Shown here: piece after piece, positions 7,938 through 17,340 of the stretch
Layout of the letters: the number at the start of each line of letters is the position of its first letter
Position numbering within the stretch: position 1 is the first letter of the stretch
Source: Senegalia massiliensis
GTDB taxonomy: Bacteria > Bacillota > Clostridia > Tissierellales > SIT17
Assembly (NCBI RefSeq): GCF_009911265.1
Contig: NZ_QXXA01000010.1
Span: 92,374-156,373 of the forward strand
Length of the DNA stretch: 64,000 nucleotides
Reading direction: 5' to 3'
The notes under the pieces: generated by a model
What the model was told of the DNA's origin: nothing
What the model saw: only the letters and a program-made list of their open reading frames with translations
The model's database searches: none
Position numbers and translations under genes: made by a program

Positions 7938-9518
7938 TTGATAAAAGTTATTATAGCGGATGATGAAAAAAGAATATTAAAACTCATAGAAAAATTAATC
8001 CAATGGGAAAAATTAGGTCTGCAAATTGTAGGAAAAGCTAATGATGGTATAGAAGCAATAGATCTTATAAAAGAAAAGAAACCAAATATAGTTATTACTG
8101 ATATTCGTATGCCTGGTTATGATGGCTTAGAAATGATAGAAAGAGCAAGAAATATAGATGAAAATCTACAGTTTATTATTATAAGTGGATATGAACAATT
8201 TGAATATGCTAAAAAGGCAATAGAGTTTGGAGTAAAGGATTATTTATTGAAACCTATAAACAAGGAAAAGCTTATCAAAACATTAATTAATGTAAAAAAG
8301 CATATCAAAAAAAATATTGATATAGAAATTATAAAAAAAGATGTTAATTTAATAAGGGTATCTTTTTTAAATAATGTTCTTTTTAAAAATGAAGGACTAA
8401 ATAATACTAATATATATAAAATTAATGAAAAATATCATTTTAGCTTTATAGAGAAGTATTTTAATGTTGTTTTATTTAAGATTGATTATAATACAAAACT
8501 ATATAGTGATATAACTGTTATGAATACAAAAATAGTTAATATAATCAAAGAAAACTTAAAATTAGGTGTAAATGAATGTGAAATTATAACAAATAAAAAC
8601 AATATATATTTAATATTAAATTATAAGTTAAAACAATTAGAAAATATTGAAATACTAATACAACAGGTGCATCAAAAAATAATTGAATATATTATTGGAA
8701 TAAAGAATTTTCAAGTAACCATTGCATATGGGAGTCAAGTTGAGAAAATTAATGATTTAAATATTTCTTTCAATTCTTCTAATTCACTTATTGAAGATAG
8801 AATACTTTATGGTAAGAATAGGATATATAAGTATAATGAAGTATTACCTATAAAAAAAGAGGTAGAAGATATATTTTATATTTTTTTCAAAAGGTTTATA
8901 AAGTATGTGGAAATGTTAGATTATGCAAAGATTGAATATAGTTTTATGAAATTTAAACAAGATATAAGCAATATGCCTTTAAGAGGAATAAATTTAAAAG
9001 ACTTTTTTCAGGAACTATTTAAAGCATATTATTTAGTTTTGAAAAATAATAAATTTAAAAATAATAATTTAAATAAAGAACATAAAGAGATTAAAAGCAT
9101 TATTGATAATTCAGATTCAATAGACGGATTATTTAGTGATTCATTACAATATTTATTAGAAGATATAAATTCAATAACTAAAAAAAGCTTTCAAAATAAT
9201 ATGATAGAAATAATAAAAGCTAAAGAATTTATAGAAAAAAATTATATGGAAAATATAAAGTTAGAAGACGTAGGAAACTATATAGGGTTTAATCCAAGTT
9301 ATTTTAGTAGTGTTTTTAAAAAAGAAACAGGCACTTCTTTTGTAGAATATCTTTCAATGGTAAGAGTAGAAAAAGCTAAAGAATTATTAAAGGAATCTGA
9401 TCTTAAAATTCAAGATATATCTAGTATGATTGGATATAATGATTCTAAGTATTTTACCAAGACATTTATAAAATATAGTGGATTAAAACCAAATGAATAT
9501 AGAAAACTATTCGTGTAG
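7938..9518 (+). CDS. YesN-type response regulator, AraC output
   Basis: A 526-residue regulator. A CheY-like receiver occupies about residues 1-120, with the acidic pair IIADDE, phosphoacceptor Asp in NIVITDIRMPG and Lys in YLLKPIN. A long middle region follows, then two AraC helix-turn-helix motifs in the last 100 residues (IKLEDVGNYIGFNPSYFSSV and KIQDISSMIGYNDSKYF). This is the YesN class, which controls nearby sugar ABC importers. The start is TTG, with AGGAG nine bases before it. The sensor kinase gene follows directly. Confidence 0.9.
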   Translation: MIKVIIADDEKRILKLIEKLIQWEKLGLQIVGKANDGIEAIDLIKEKKPNIVITDIRMPGYDGLEMIERARNIDENLQFIIISGYEQFEYAKKAIEFGVKDYLLKPINKEKLIKTLINVKKHIKKNIDIEIIKKDVNLIRVSFLNNVLFKNEGLNNTNIYKINEKYHFSFIEKYFNVVLFKIDYNTKLYSDITVMNTKIVNIIKENLKLGVNECEIITNKNNIYLILNYKLKQLENIEILIQQVHQKIIEYIIGIKNFQVTIAYGSQVEKINDLNISFNSSNSLIEDRILYGKNRIYKYNEVLPIKKEVEDIFYIFFKRFIKYVEMLDYAKIEYSFMKFKQDISNMPLRGINLKDFFQELFKAYYLVLKNNKFKNNNLNKEHKEIKSIIDNSDSIDGLFSDSLQYLLEDINSITKKSFQNNMIEIIKAKEFIEKNYMENIKLEDVGNYIGFNPSYFSSVFKKETGTSFVEYLSMVRVEKAKELLKESDLKIQDISSMIGYNDSKYFTKTFIKYSGLKPNEYRKLFV

Positions 9519-9527
9519 GTGTATGAA

Positions 9528-10541
9528 ATGAAATTTAAAAAAGATAATTATTATTTATTAGATAGAATATGGATACTTTTTATTATTAATTTTGTAGCAA
9601 ATATTATAGTTTTTATATATTTATTATTTAATATTGAAACTATAAATAATTATATTGCTTTAGCATTATGGTTTATTTTTATAATTGGAACAACTTATAT
9701 CTCATATAAATGGGTGTATGAACCACATAAAAAAATAGCAAAAGTTTTAAAGTTATTTTATAAGGGAGATATATTTAAAGGTGTATTTAGTCTTAGAGTG
9801 CATATAAGTCATGAAACATATAAAACCTTTGCGAAGTTTAGAGAAATAATAGATACAAAAGAACTTATAGAAGGCTCCAAAAAACATGCTGAATATTTAG
9901 CACTTCAAAACCAAATTAATCCTCATTTTCTATATAATACCCTTGAAGCAATACGAAGTGAGGCTTTAATAGAAGAAGTAGATAGTATAGCAGATATGAC
10001 AGAGTCTCTAGCAACATTTTTTAGATATACAATTTCAAACATATCTAAACTTGTTACTCTTAGTGATGAATTAGAAAATGTGAAAAATTATTATAAGATT
10101 CAAAAGTTTAGATTTGATGATAAAATAAATTTAAATATTAAATATGAGATAGATGATATAGGACAAGTATTAGGAGCTAAAATTCCTAAATTAACTTTAC
10201 AACCTATTTGTGAAAATGCAATTTTTCATGGATTGGAAACAAAAGTTGGTAAAGGTGAAATAACTTTAAGAATTAGAGCTACTGAAAAAAGACTTATTAT
10301 TTTAATATCAGATAATGGTATAGGAATTGATGAAAAAAAAGTTGATAAAATAAATAAAAAACTTAGAGGAGCATCCTTAGAATATATGAAGAAAGATAGC
10401 AATAATCAAGGTGGTATAGCCTTGATTAATGTAAATAATAGAATAAAGCTTATTTTTGGTGATGAATATGGTATTTATATGTATAGTAGATTAGGTGCTG
10501 GAACTGATGTTGAAATAACTATACCCTTTGTATTAGATTAA
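9528..10541 (+). CDS. YesM-type membrane sensor histidine kinase
   Basis: About 337 residues: two N-terminal membrane segments (roughly residues 15-35 and 42-62), a short linker, and a His_kinase/HATPase pair. The phosphoacceptor His lies in NQINPHFLYNTLEAIRSEAL, and the N and G boxes in CENAIFHGLE and ISDNGIGIDEKK. With almost no extracytoplasmic sensor domain, it may sense through the transporter or its binding protein (inference). ATG at 9528 has AGGTG six bases upstream; a GTG at 9519 would add three residues. It partners the preceding regulator. Confidence 0.88.
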   Translation: MKFKKDNYYLLDRIWILFIINFVANIIVFIYLLFNIETINNYIALALWFIFIIGTTYISYKWVYEPHKKIAKVLKLFYKGDIFKGVFSLRVHISHETYKTFAKFREIIDTKELIEGSKKHAEYLALQNQINPHFLYNTLEAIRSEALIEEVDSIADMTESLATFFRYTISNISKLVTLSDELENVKNYYKIQKFRFDDKINLNIKYEIDDIGQVLGAKIPKLTLQPICENAIFHGLETKVGKGEITLRIRATEKRLIILISDNGIGIDEKKVDKINKKLRGASLEYMKKDSNNQGGIALINVNNRIKLIFGDEYGIYMYSRLGAGTDVEITIPFVLD

Positions 10542-10569
10542 TTTTAAATTTAAATAAAAGGTTGATATT

Positions 10570-11979
10570 ATGAATGGAGAAATTTTAAGAATAGAAAATG
10601 TTAGTAGGAAGATTGATGGCATTACCTATTTAGATAATATAAATTTTAATATAAGAAAAGGAGAAATATTAGGATTATTGCCTCTTGATAATCATGGTAA
10701 AGAACAGCTTATTGAGTTAATTATTAAAAATTTAAATATTGATTATGGAAGAGTATATTTTGATGAAAAGCTTGTAAATTATTATGAATATAGTGATATG
10801 CAATATAATGAGGTTTATGTTATTGATAAAAATACAAAATTAATCTCTGAGTTAAAAGTTATTGATAATATTTATGTATTAAATAATACTCTAAATCAAT
10901 TTATTATAAATGAAAATATATTAAGTAAAAAAGCAAAGGCTATTTTTGAATATTTTGATTTAGATATTAATCCAGATAAGTATATTTCTGATTTATCTCA
11001 ATTCGAGAAAGTTGTTGTTGAGACTATAAAGGCTGTTATAAATGGTGCTAAATTAATAATTTTAAATGAATTATCTAATTTTCTAAGTATAAATGAGTTA
11101 TATAATTTTCAGAAGTTAATTAAATATTACTCTAATAAAGACATTTCTTTTCTTTACATGGCAAATCATCATGAAGAAGCATTTAAGATATGTAATAGGG
11201 TTTGTCTTTTAGAAGATGGAAAAATAGTAAAAGTAATAGAAAAAAATGATTATTCTGATGAGATTATGTTACCTTATATAGTGGAGTTTGACAGTAATAC
11301 AAATTCTAAAATATCAGATAATGAAAATATAATTATTGGATTTGAAGATTTTACTACTACTAATATTTATAAGCTCAATATAAGGATAAATAAAGGTGAA
11401 TGTATAACCATACTTGATAAAGATAATAAAGGAATTCAAGATATAGTTGAATTTTTAAAGGGGAATTTGACACTTATTGATGGTAATATAATTTTTAATA
11501 GAAAAACAATTAAATCTATAAGAGATCTTAATTCTCTTATAGAAAATGAAATATTATTTATACCAGAAAATCCAATAGATAATTTTTTGTTTTTTAATAT
11601 GTCTTATTTAGAAAATCTAATGTTTCTTTTAGAACAAAAGTTAAATAATAATCTTTCATTTAGAAAGAAAATAAAAAGACTTAAAGAAAATTATAAATTG
11701 TTAGAAGATGTAAATATAAATGAAAATGATATTTCTAATTTAAGTAAAAAATCTCTATATGATTTAATATATTTTAAAGTTTATGAATTTAAACCTAAAT
11801 TAATTTTTCTAATGCAGCCTTTTTCTGGTGCAGACATGTATTTAAGAGCTAGAATAATTCAATTAATAAATAAACTAAAAAATGAAGGTATAACAATTAT
11901 AATTCTTGCTGTAAGTATATCAGATACTTTAATTGTATCAGATAGGCTTATAACTATAAAAGATGATAGTGTTTTTTGA
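10570..11979 (+). CDS. Degenerate tandem ABC ATPase, probably regulatory
   Basis: A 469-residue protein with the two-domain layout of sugar importer ATPases (RbsA/XylG type), but both sites are eroded. Domain 1 keeps part of a P-loop (LLPLDNHGKEQL), has LSQFEK where LSGGQ is expected, and Walker B reads LIILNEL with Asn for Asp. Domain 2 has DKDNKG in place of the P-loop, LSKKS for the signature and LIFLMQPF for Walker B. ATP hydrolysis is therefore unlikely. It sits between the YesMN pair and an intact RbsA-like ATPase. A role in signalling between transporter and kinase is inference. Confidence 0.72.
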   Translation: MNGEILRIENVSRKIDGITYLDNINFNIRKGEILGLLPLDNHGKEQLIELIIKNLNIDYGRVYFDEKLVNYYEYSDMQYNEVYVIDKNTKLISELKVIDNIYVLNNTLNQFIINENILSKKAKAIFEYFDLDINPDKYISDLSQFEKVVVETIKAVINGAKLIILNELSNFLSINELYNFQKLIKYYSNKDISFLYMANHHEEAFKICNRVCLLEDGKIVKVIEKNDYSDEIMLPYIVEFDSNTNSKISDNENIIIGFEDFTTTNIYKLNIRINKGECITILDKDNKGIQDIVEFLKGNLTLIDGNIIFNRKTIKSIRDLNSLIENEILFIPENPIDNFLFFNMSYLENLMFLLEQKLNNNLSFRKKIKRLKENYKLLEDVNINENDISNLSKKSLYDLIYFKVYEFKPKLIFLMQPFSGADMYLRARIIQLINKLKNEGITIIILAVSISDTLIVSDRLITIKDDSVF

Positions 11980-12109
11980 AAACGATATTAAAACCTAATG
12001 AATGTCCCCCTAAATCAAAAGAATATCTACCTTATTATATTTTTATTTATGTTACTATGTATTTAAATAATAATATAAAGATATTTTAATGACGAAAGTA
12101 GGGGTTCTT

Positions 12110-13645
12110 TTGAGTAATTATGCTGTTAAAATAGAAAACGTTTCCAAAAGTTTTCCAGGTGTTAAGGCACTTGATAATGTATCATTCAAACTGAAATCTG
12201 GGGAAGTTTTAGCTTTGCTTGGCGAAAATGGAGCAGGAAAATCTACTCTTATGAAAATATTGTCAGGAGTTTATACAAAAGATAGTGGTACTATAAATAT
12301 ATTTGGTGAAACTATTGAAGATATGAATCCAGTTAAAGCACAGGAATTAGGTATTGCAATTATACATCAAGAGTTAAATATGTGTGATCATTTAACTGTA
12401 GCTCAAAATATTTTTTTAGGTAGAGAGATATCTAAAAAGGGTGTTTTGTCTGAGAAAAAGATGAATATAGAAGCAAAAGAAATATTAAATAAATTAAACA
12501 TAGCTATAGATCCAGAGACTTTAGTAGGAGACTTATCTGTATCAAAGCAACAGATGGTTGAAATCGCAAAGGCTCTATCAACTAATGCAAAAATACTTAT
12601 TATGGACGAACCTACATCTGCTTTAACTTCTAAAGAAATAGATGATTTGTTTAAAATAATAAAAAAATTGAAATCTGAAGGTCATGGAATAGTATATATA
12701 TCTCATAGATTAGAAGAATTAGAACATATAGTAGATAGGGTTACTGTATTAAGAGATGGACAATATATTACTTCTTTAGATTTTAAAGATACTACACTTA
12801 AAGAAATTATATCCTATATGGTTGGAAGAGAAATAAAAGAAAAATTTCCTAGAATCAAAAGTGATGTAGGGAAAAAAATATTTGAAGTTAAAAATTTAAG
12901 TGCTGGTAATTTAGTAAGAGATATTAATTTTTCAGTATTTAAAGGAGAAATAGTTGGAATAGCTGGTTTAATGGGTGCAGGAAGAACTGAGATGACTAGA
13001 GCAATATTTGGAGCAGATTCTAAAAGTTCAGGAAAAATTTTCATTGACGGTGTTGAAGTAAGGGTTAATAAACCTATAGATGCTATTAAGTCAGGGATAG
13101 TTCTTGCTCCAGAAGATAGAAAAAATGATGGCTTATGTACAAAGCTTAGTATAAGAGAAAATATTTCTCTTCCAAATCTTGATTTATTAGCTCATAAATT
13201 TGGTATAGTGAATAGCAAAAAGGAAGAAGAAATGATTCAAAAAGCAGTAGAAAATTTAGATATAAGACTTGCAAGTGCTGAAGTCAATGCAGATAGTCTA
13301 TCTGGTGGAAATCAACAAAAAGTTGTAGTAGGCAAATGGCTCTCAAGAAACTCAAGAATTGTAATTTTTGATGAACCTACAAGAGGAATTGATGTAGGAT
13401 CTAAAGTTGAAATTTATAATTTAATGAATGAATTAAAAAGCAAGGGGATTGGAGTACTTTTTGTTTCTTCTGAGATGCCAGAAGTATTAGGTATTAGTGA
13501 TAGAATTTTAGTTATGGCTGAAGGTAAAATAACTAAAGAACTTGATATAAAAGATGCTACACAGAATATTATTTTAGAGTATGCTACTAAATTTGACAAA
13601 AAGATTAACAATGAACAGATTAACAAAGTGGAGGCGAATATGTAA
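12110..13645 (+). CDS. Ribose-type sugar ABC importer ATPase (RbsA family)
   Basis: About 511 residues with two ABC domains. Domain 1 has an intact P-loop (GENGAGKST), a signature-like LSVSKQQMVEIAKAL and Walker B LIMDEPTSAL; domain 2 has the usual variant GLMGAGRTE, LSGGNQQKVV and IFDEPTRGIDVGS. It energises sugar uptake with the permease and binding protein encoded next. I prefer the TTG at 12110, which has TAGGGG five bases before it; an ATG at 12089 in the same frame has no clear ribosome site. Substrate cannot be named from sequence. The stop overlaps the permease start (TAATG). Confidence 0.92.
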   Translation: MSNYAVKIENVSKSFPGVKALDNVSFKLKSGEVLALLGENGAGKSTLMKILSGVYTKDSGTINIFGETIEDMNPVKAQELGIAIIHQELNMCDHLTVAQNIFLGREISKKGVLSEKKMNIEAKEILNKLNIAIDPETLVGDLSVSKQQMVEIAKALSTNAKILIMDEPTSALTSKEIDDLFKIIKKLKSEGHGIVYISHRLEELEHIVDRVTVLRDGQYITSLDFKDTTLKEIISYMVGREIKEKFPRIKSDVGKKIFEVKNLSAGNLVRDINFSVFKGEIVGIAGLMGAGRTEMTRAIFGADSKSSGKIFIDGVEVRVNKPIDAIKSGIVLAPEDRKNDGLCTKLSIRENISLPNLDLLAHKFGIVNSKKEEEMIQKAVENLDIRLASAEVNADSLSGGNQQKVVVGKWLSRNSRIVIFDEPTRGIDVGSKVEIYNLMNELKSKGIGVLFVSSEMPEVLGISDRILVMAEGKITKELDIKDATQNIILEYATKFDKKINNEQINKVEANM

Positions 13646-14661
13646 TGGGGACTAAGAGTAACACTAGTAAATTAAAAAAGATTTTTTCGCGAAGAGGTAT
13701 GGGCCAAGTAATTACAGTTTCAATAGGACTTGTAGCATTAGTCATCGTATTTGGATTATTAAACCCAACTTTTTTCTCTAGTAGAAATATATCAAACTTA
13801 TTAAGACAAATTGCACCAATTATACTTATAGGTGTAGGTCAATCATATGTGTTGATTACTGCAAATATAGATTTGTCAATAGGTTCAGTTGTAGGAATGA
13901 GTACTATGATTTCTGCTACATTGATGTCAAAAGGTATGGATCCTTTGACTGCTGTATTTATAACTTTTATTGCAGCTCTAGGAGTAGGATTATTGAATGG
14001 ATTACTTATATCAAAGGCTAAGCTTCCATCATTTATAGCAACATTAGGTACTATGACTATAGCAAGGGGTATTGCACAAATTGTTAATAATAACTATAAT
14101 ACAGATTCTATTGGATCACATGCTGATGGATTTAGGGATTTATTTTATTATGGAGAAACATTTGGACTATATAATACAATTTGGATAGCATTAGGAATCT
14201 GGTTAGTGTTTAACTTTATTCTTAGTAGAACTAGAACAGGTAGACATATATATGCAGTAGGTAGCAATATGAGTGCTGCACACCTTTCAGGAGTTAATAT
14301 ATCTAGTACCATCACAAAAGCATATGTAGTAAGTTCTGTTTGTGCTGCAACAGTAGGTCTCATAACTACAGCTACAAGTGGTATGGGAACTATGGATGCA
14401 GGTACTTCATATGAATTATATGCAGTAGCAGCTTCTGTAATAGGAGGTATAAGTACATTAGGAGGACAAGGAATACTTTTAGGAACTGTAGTGGGAGCAT
14501 CTATATGGGGAGTATTACAAAATGGGCTCCAATTTGCTGGTGCACCTGTAGCTATCAGGAATATAGTAATAGGTATTATTGTTATTGTATCTGTTCTTCT
14601 TGACATAGTTGTAAGGGCTAATAAAAATAAATCTAAGTCTAATCAAAAAGCAAAATCTTAA
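13645..14661 (+). CDS. Ribose-type sugar ABC permease (RbsC family)
   Basis: A 338-residue membrane protein with about eight to ten hydrophobic segments and the family landmarks VGQSYVLITANIDLSIGSVVG, LPSFIATLGTMTIARGIAQ and GRHIYAVGSNMSAAHLSGVN. It forms the channel of the importer with the preceding ATPase. ATG overlaps the ATPase stop. A small GC-containing hairpin follows before the binding-protein gene. Confidence 0.94.
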   Translation: MGTKSNTSKLKKIFSRRGMGQVITVSIGLVALVIVFGLLNPTFFSSRNISNLLRQIAPIILIGVGQSYVLITANIDLSIGSVVGMSTMISATLMSKGMDPLTAVFITFIAALGVGLLNGLLISKAKLPSFIATLGTMTIARGIAQIVNNNYNTDSIGSHADGFRDLFYYGETFGLYNTIWIALGIWLVFNFILSRTRTGRHIYAVGSNMSAAHLSGVNISSTITKAYVVSSVCAATVGLITTATSGMGTMDAGTSYELYAVAASVIGGISTLGGQGILLGTVVGASIWGVLQNGLQFAGAPVAIRNIVIGIIVIVSVLLDIVVRANKNKSKSNQKAKS

Positions 14662-14670
14662 ATTAAGTTA

Positions 14671-14688
14671 TTAAAGGGAGACCTTTAA
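14671..14688 (+). other. Small intercistronic hairpin before the binding-protein gene
   Basis: TTAAAGG (14671-14677) pairs with CCTTTAA (14682-14688). Hairpins between permease and binding-protein genes often protect or process mRNA so that the binding protein is made in excess; here that is inference. Confidence 0.4.
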
Positions 14689-14712
14689 AAATAAAAAAAT
14701 GGAGGGAATAAA

Positions 14713-15645
14713 ATGAAAAAGAAAATATTAGCAATGATGTTAATTGCATTTCTTAGTATAACAGTAATAGTAGGGTGTTCTGATGATTCAGACAGTGGTA
14801 GTGGTGATTCTCACAAAGTATATCTAATAACTATGGATCAAATGGATCAACATTGGGTATCAGTAGATGAAGGAGCTAAAGAAGCAGCAGATGAATTAGG
14901 TAATGTAGATTATGAATGGTTAGCACCTGACGTAAAAGATGATGCAAAACAAATAGAAAGTATAAATAATGCAATTGCAGGTGGAGCTGAAGCAATATTA
15001 TTAGCAGCTAATGGACCAGATGCTGTAACTCAAGCACTTAAGGAAGCAGAAAAAGAAGGTATAAAAATTGTTTATGTTGATTCACCAGCTGATTTTCCAG
15101 CAGTTCAAACTTTAGCAACAGATAATGAAGCAGCAGGAAAACTTGCAGGGGAAGAAATGAAAAAAGCATTAGAAGAAAAAGGTATTAATGCAGGTAAAAT
15201 TGGTGTAGTAAGTGTTAATGCATCTACAGATTCTACTATACAAAGAGAAAAAGGTTTTAGAAGTGCATTTGAAGGAACAGATTTTGAAATATTAGAAACT
15301 CAATATGGAGATGGTGATGCAGCAAAATCAAAAGATATAGCTGCTAACTATATAACTCAAGATGTAGTAGGAATATTTGGTGGAAATGAAGGTTCTACTG
15401 TTGGAACTGGAAATGCTATAAAAGAAGCAGGTGGAGACGTTATAGGAGTAGGTTTTGATAAATCTGATACAATATTACAAATGATTGAAGAAGGACATAT
15501 ACTTGCTACTATGTCACAGAATCCTGATGTAATGGGTTATGAAGGAGTAAAGACAGCAGTAGATGCACTTGAAGGAAAAGAAATTAATAAAGAATATGTA
15601 GATACAGGTGTTTCTGTAATAAATAAAGAAGCTCTTAAAAATTAA
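14713..15645 (+). CDS. Sugar-binding lipoprotein of ABC importer (RbsB family)
   Basis: A 310-residue periplasmic-binding-protein type 1 fold. Residues 1-21 are a lipoprotein signal with lipobox VIVGC, so Cys22 would be lipidated and the protein held on the outer face of the membrane. The mature part begins with an acidic/Ser-Gly linker. VYLITMDQMDQHWVSVDEGA and IDSPADF-like and GVGFDKSD segments fit the ribose/galactose-binding group. A GGAGG site precedes ATG. It completes the importer encoded upstream; the bound sugar is unknown. Confidence 0.93.
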   Translation: MKKKILAMMLIAFLSITVIVGCSDDSDSGSGDSHKVYLITMDQMDQHWVSVDEGAKEAADELGNVDYEWLAPDVKDDAKQIESINNAIAGGAEAILLAANGPDAVTQALKEAEKEGIKIVYVDSPADFPAVQTLATDNEAAGKLAGEEMKKALEEKGINAGKIGVVSVNASTDSTIQREKGFRSAFEGTDFEILETQYGDGDAAKSKDIAANYITQDVVGIFGGNEGSTVGTGNAIKEAGGDVIGVGFDKSDTILQMIEEGHILATMSQNPDVMGYEGVKTAVDALEGKEINKEYVDTGVSVINKEALKN

Positions 15646-15663
15646 TAGAGTTTCAAAATAAAT

Positions 15664-15690
15664 TAGAGAGGTTACAAAAGTAACCTCTTT
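15664..15690 (+). terminator. Weak terminator or attenuator after the binding protein
   Basis: AGAGAGGTTAC (from 15664) pairs with GTAACCTCTTT around an AAAA loop. Only three or four T follow, so read-through into the isomerase and kinase genes is likely. Confidence 0.55.
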
Positions 15691-15713
15691 AAACTATATA
15701 TGAGGTGATATTA

Positions 15714-16364
15714 TTGAAAAATAAAACAGAAAGAATATTAAATGAGTTAATTGAAAAATATCCAAAATTAGATTATTTAGAAGAAAGATTAAGAGAAATA
15801 ATAGAAAAAACAGTAAAGTCAATAAGATCAAATGGAAAAATATTAGTATGTGGTAATGGTGGTAGTGCCTCTGATAGTGAACATATAGTAGGAGAATTAT
15901 TGAAAAAATTCTATATTGATAGACCAATTGAAGATGATTTTAAAAATAATTTGAGAAAAAATTGTACTAAAGATGAATATGAATATATGAGTAGTAATAT
16001 GGAAGGATCAATTCCAGCAATTTCTCTTGTTTCCCAGACAACATTTTTAACAGCATATGGTAATGATGTGAATTTTGATATGATTTATGCTCAACAAGTA
16101 TATGCATATGGAAATGAAAATGATATATTAATAGCTTTATCAACATCTGGTAACTCTTCAAATGTTTATTATGCTGCAAAAGCAGCAAAATCAAAAGGAA
16201 TGATAGTTATATCATTAACAGGAGAAGATGGTGGAAAATTAAAAAGTACTAGTGATATATTGTTAAATGTACCTTTAGATGAAACATATCAAGTTCAAGA
16301 GTACCATCTTCCTCTATATCATTTTATATGTAGGGCATTAGAATATGAAATTTTTGGAGGTTAA
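15714..16364 (+). CDS. SIS-domain phosphosugar isomerase (GmhA-like)
   Basis: About 216 residues. VCGNGGSASDSEHIVGELL is the sedoheptulose-7-phosphate isomerase (GmhA) signature, and IALSTSGNSSNVYYAAKAAKS the SIS phosphate-binding loop. The C-terminal YQVQEYHLPLYHFICR matches the GmhA His/Glu active site. A charged insert near residues 65-95 (DDFKNNLRKNCTKDEYEYMS) is not in the shortest GmhA proteins. TTG at 15714 has AGGTGA five bases before it; GTG at 15705 is the alternative. No other heptose genes are visible, and the flanking importer and kinases suggest isomerisation of an imported sugar phosphate. Confidence 0.82.
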   Translation: MKNKTERILNELIEKYPKLDYLEERLREIIEKTVKSIRSNGKILVCGNGGSASDSEHIVGELLKKFYIDRPIEDDFKNNLRKNCTKDEYEYMSSNMEGSIPAISLVSQTTFLTAYGNDVNFDMIYAQQVYAYGNENDILIALSTSGNSSNVYYAAKAAKSKGMIVISLTGEDGGKLKSTSDILLNVPLDETYQVQEYHLPLYHFICRALEYEIFGG

Positions 16365-16367
16365 TTT

Positions 16368-17318
16368 ATGTTTGTAATAGGATATGATATAGGAGGTACA
16401 AAAACTGCTTTTATATTATCTCAAGTAAATGATTCTGGAATAAAAATTCTCCAAAGAGAAGAATTTAAAACAACAAGAGATTGGAAAAATGTTATAGGTC
16501 AATTAATAGAAAAATCAAAAATTGCTGTAAAAGATAATAATATATCTTTAGATGATTTAAAATTAGGAATTTCTTGTGGAGGACCTTTAGATAATAAAAA
16601 AGGACTTATATTATCACCACCTAATCTTCCAGGATGGGATAATGTTCCTGTAGTAGATTATATTCATGAAAAATTAGGTGTGAAACCCAAATTACAAAAT
16701 GATGCAGATGCATGTGCTTTAGCTGAATGGAAATATGGTGCTGGTGTAGGTTATGAAAATTTAATTTTTCTTACATTTGGTACAGGATTGGGAGCAGGTC
16801 TTATATTAAACAACAAGCTATATACTGGAGCATCTAATATGGCAGGAGAAGTAGGACATATTAGATTAGAAGATGAAGGGCCTATTGGATATGGGAAGTC
16901 TGGTAGCTTTGAAGGGTTTTGTAGTGGTGGAGGAATAGCTCAATTAGCTCAATTCCAAGCTCAATCTTTAAGAAATAAAGGATTAAGAGCATCATTTGAT
17001 AAAACAGAAATTAAAAATATAACAACAAAAGATGTAGCTATGTCTGCAGAATTAGGAAATAAAGATGCTTTAGATATATTTAAGACTTCTGGTAGATATT
17101 TTGGTAAAGGATTATCCATACTTATAGATATATTAAATCCTGAAATTATAGTTGTTGGAAGTATTTATAAACGTGCAGGTAAATTTTTAGAAGAAGAAAT
17201 GTATAGGGAAATTGAAAAGGAAGCACTTAAATCCTCAAGTAAAGTAGTTAAAATAGTACCTGCAATGTTAGGTGAAGAAATAGGAGACTATGGTGCTATA
17301 GTAACAGCTTTAAGATAA
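16368..17318 (+). CDS. ROK family sugar kinase (first)
   Basis: A 316-residue cytoplasmic kinase. The ATP phosphate-binding loop is IGYDIGGTKTAF, the second acidic motif LQNDADACALAEW holds the catalytic Asp, and FLTFGTGLGAGLI the ROK glycine motif; EVGHIRLEDEGP has the ROK metal-site His but the following cysteines are poorly represented. GGAGG lies close to the ATG, 4 bases after the isomerase gene. It likely phosphorylates the sugar brought in by the adjacent importer. A second ROK kinase follows, so two different substrates or steps are probable. Confidence 0.88.
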   Translation: MFVIGYDIGGTKTAFILSQVNDSGIKILQREEFKTTRDWKNVIGQLIEKSKIAVKDNNISLDDLKLGISCGGPLDNKKGLILSPPNLPGWDNVPVVDYIHEKLGVKPKLQNDADACALAEWKYGAGVGYENLIFLTFGTGLGAGLILNNKLYTGASNMAGEVGHIRLEDEGPIGYGKSGSFEGFCSGGGIAQLAQFQAQSLRNKGLRASFDKTEIKNITTKDVAMSAELGNKDALDIFKTSGRYFGKGLSILIDILNPEIIVVGSIYKRAGKFLEEEMYREIEKEALKSSSKVVKIVPAMLGEEIGDYGAIVTALR

Positions 17319-17340
17319 TTTAAATTAAGGGAGGCTTACT

